DNA of 6,045 nucleotides, taken from NCBI GenBank assembly GCA_937875805.1, contig CALFHG010000048.1:1-6045 (forward strand). Direction: 5' to 3'. The notes under the pieces are model-generated. The model saw nothing but the letters and a program-made list of their open reading frames with translations. It was not told the DNA's origin and did not search any database. The DNA is from an uncultured Nitrosopumilaceae archaeon. GTDB lineage: Archaea; Thermoproteota; Nitrososphaeria; Nitrososphaerales; Nitrosopumilaceae. A program made the translations under genes and the position numbers. Positions 5,109 through 6,045 of the stretch are shown here, one piece after another (the stretch's first letter is position 1; every line of letters starts with the position of its first letter).

Positions 5109-6045
5109 TCACAAATAACACTAAACAACCTATCACAAATCCCTTGGTAATTTTTAACGAGTTGTCTAATGCTTTGGAATATTCTTTGTAGATGCCTTGA
5201 CCCATCACTTTAACGGTTGTCTCATTTTCTAAAATTTCAAATTTCACTGTAGTGGTGTTTGCCTCTGCACTTTTTGCAATTATAAATAACCATTTTGCAA
5301 GTTTTTCTGCACTTGTAATTAATCCTAATTGATAGTACCCGTTTCTATTTCTGGCCTTAACTGGTGCATAATGTGTGTCAGATGTACAAATTTCCAATAA
5401 TTGATAATCTCTTTTTGCAAAAATATCTATGATTTTCTCTCTTATTCCATTTTCCATGTTATTTGCATCTGCCCATCCAAGAAAATATTTTTTAGCATTA
5501 ATCTTGAGACAAATAATCCCTAACCCTCCCATTCCTAAATCCTCTGTCCACACATCCATTTCATCTGTGTTTGCATATCCTAATTCAATTGGAAAACTAT
5601 CTTTTGAAATTAAGGCATCTAAACAAGATTTTGCAGCTTTTAACATGTCTTCTCCATCTTCATTTGAAATTTCCTCACCCATTGCATTATGACAATCTAC
5701 AATCATTGTTCGTGCATAATTTCGATTATTTGCATACTGTTCAATTTCTGTTTTCATATAACTTGGAATATCCTCCATCCCCTGTGGGGATAATGATAAA
5801 AATAGTAATGGATTATTACCAAAAAGTAAACCTGTAACTCTGGCTTTGTTAATTTGAACAGTTATTGGTTCTGTACATTTGATACCTTCTTCTTTGACTT
5901 TGCTATTTTCTAAATTTTTTAAATATTTTTCAACTTCATTTCTTGATGGAAGGTTTAATGCATGATTTGAAATGCTATGCATGACCATAGCTGATGATGA
6001 TAAATTTTTATAAATTAGGTATGGAATATTGCTTCCTCCTACTGG
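5092..6045 (-). CDS. DUF2070-like archaeal membrane protein, C-terminal part (5'-partial)
   Basis: Function unknown. The leftward frame stays open to the right edge: 19 residues, PVGGSNIPYLIYKNLSSSA, precede the ATG at 5988. The gene therefore starts outside the window and that ATG is internal. The visible 317 residues resemble the soluble C-terminal domain of DUF2070 proteins, which in full-length members follows several N-terminal membrane helices. Motifs are MHSISNHALNLPS (22-34), LSLSPQGMEDIP (83-94), IVDCHNAMGEE (115-125), FPIELGYA (151-158) and TSDTHYAPVKARN (221-233) followed by NGYYQLG. The His and Asp residues H23, H28, D117, H119, D223 and H225 could form a metal site, which is my inference and not an established activity. 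A hydrophobic helix (about 301-317) ends exactly at the C-terminus, so the soluble domain sits between membrane segments. The gene overlaps the nuclease-like gene tail to tail by 17 bases. The DUF2070 assignment is from motif memory. Confidence 0.7.
   Translation of the reverse strand, partial: PVGGSNIPYLIYKNLSSSAMVMHSISNHALNLPSRNEVEKYLKNLENSKVKEEGIKCTEPITVQINKARVTGLLFGNNPLLFLSLSPQGMEDIPSYMKTEIEQYANNRNYARTMIVDCHNAMGEEISNEDGEDMLKAAKSCLDALISKDSFPIELGYANTDEMDVWTEDLGMGGLGIICLKINAKKYFLGWADANNMENGIREKIIDIFAKRDYQLLEICTSDTHYAPVKARNRNGYYQLGLITSAEKLAKWLFIIAKSAEANTTTVKFEILENETTVKVMGQGIYKEYSKALDNSLKITKGFVIGCLVLFVTSLFL

Noticed and set aside
5429..5837. Plus-strand open frames at 5429-5692 and 5571-5837
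   Set aside because: They overlap each other and lie antisense to the DUF2070-like motifs; their hydrophobic, Ile/Leu/Ser-rich translations are typical of antisense shadows.
5986..5988. ATG at 5988 (minus strand) as the start of the DUF2070-like gene
   Set aside because: The frame continues without a stop to the window edge, and the upstream residues (PVGGSNIPYLIYKNL) fit the same domain; the protein would also lack the family's N-terminal membrane helices.

Overview
The window is AT-rich (roughly 30% GC by eye), densely coded archaeal DNA. The gene content and protein style point to an ammonia-oxidising Nitrososphaerota (Thaumarchaeota) of the Nitrosopumilus/Nitrosarchaeum type. Pointers are an archaeal-type Tsr3, a DUF2070-like membrane protein, Ser/Thr-rich secreted beta-sandwich proteins, and TATA-box-like motifs with few Shine-Dalgarno sites. 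The assignment rests on recognised families, not on a search.

Layout from left to right: (1) bases 3-1397, plus strand, the C-terminal 464 residues of a secreted or surface beta-sandwich repeat protein whose start lies off the left edge; (2) bases 1432-1923, plus strand, Tsr3, the rRNA aminocarboxypropyltransferase; (3) bases 1920-4373, minus strand, an 817-residue family-5 (Dpp/Opp-type) ABC-transporter substrate-binding protein with a signal peptide and a C-terminal membrane anchor; (4) bases 4422-5108, plus strand, a winged-helix-like plus PD-(D/E)xK endonuclease-like protein; (5) bases 5092-6045, minus strand, the C-terminal 317 residues of a DUF2070-like membrane protein that runs off the right edge.

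Genes 2/3 and 4/5 are convergent pairs that overlap by 4 and 17 bases. Genes 3 and 4 diverge from a spacer of only 48 bases that must hold both promoters. No intergenic stretch exceeds 50 bases, and I see no RNA gene, insertion sequence or CRISPR array. The genes do not form an evident pathway: an rRNA-modification enzyme, a lone solute receptor without adjacent permease or ATPase genes, a lone nuclease-like protein and two envelope proteins of unknown role.

The most unusual observation concerns gene 3. Its family-5 landmarks appear in circularly permuted order. The segment that normally forms the second half of such a receptor comes first (residues about 28-355). The canonical N-terminal half follows (about 363-685), then an added beta-rich domain and the membrane anchor. 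Second is a 13-base direct repeat, CTAAAACCTATAT, in the divergent spacer, whose second copy falls inside the predicted start of gene 4 and calls that start codon into question.
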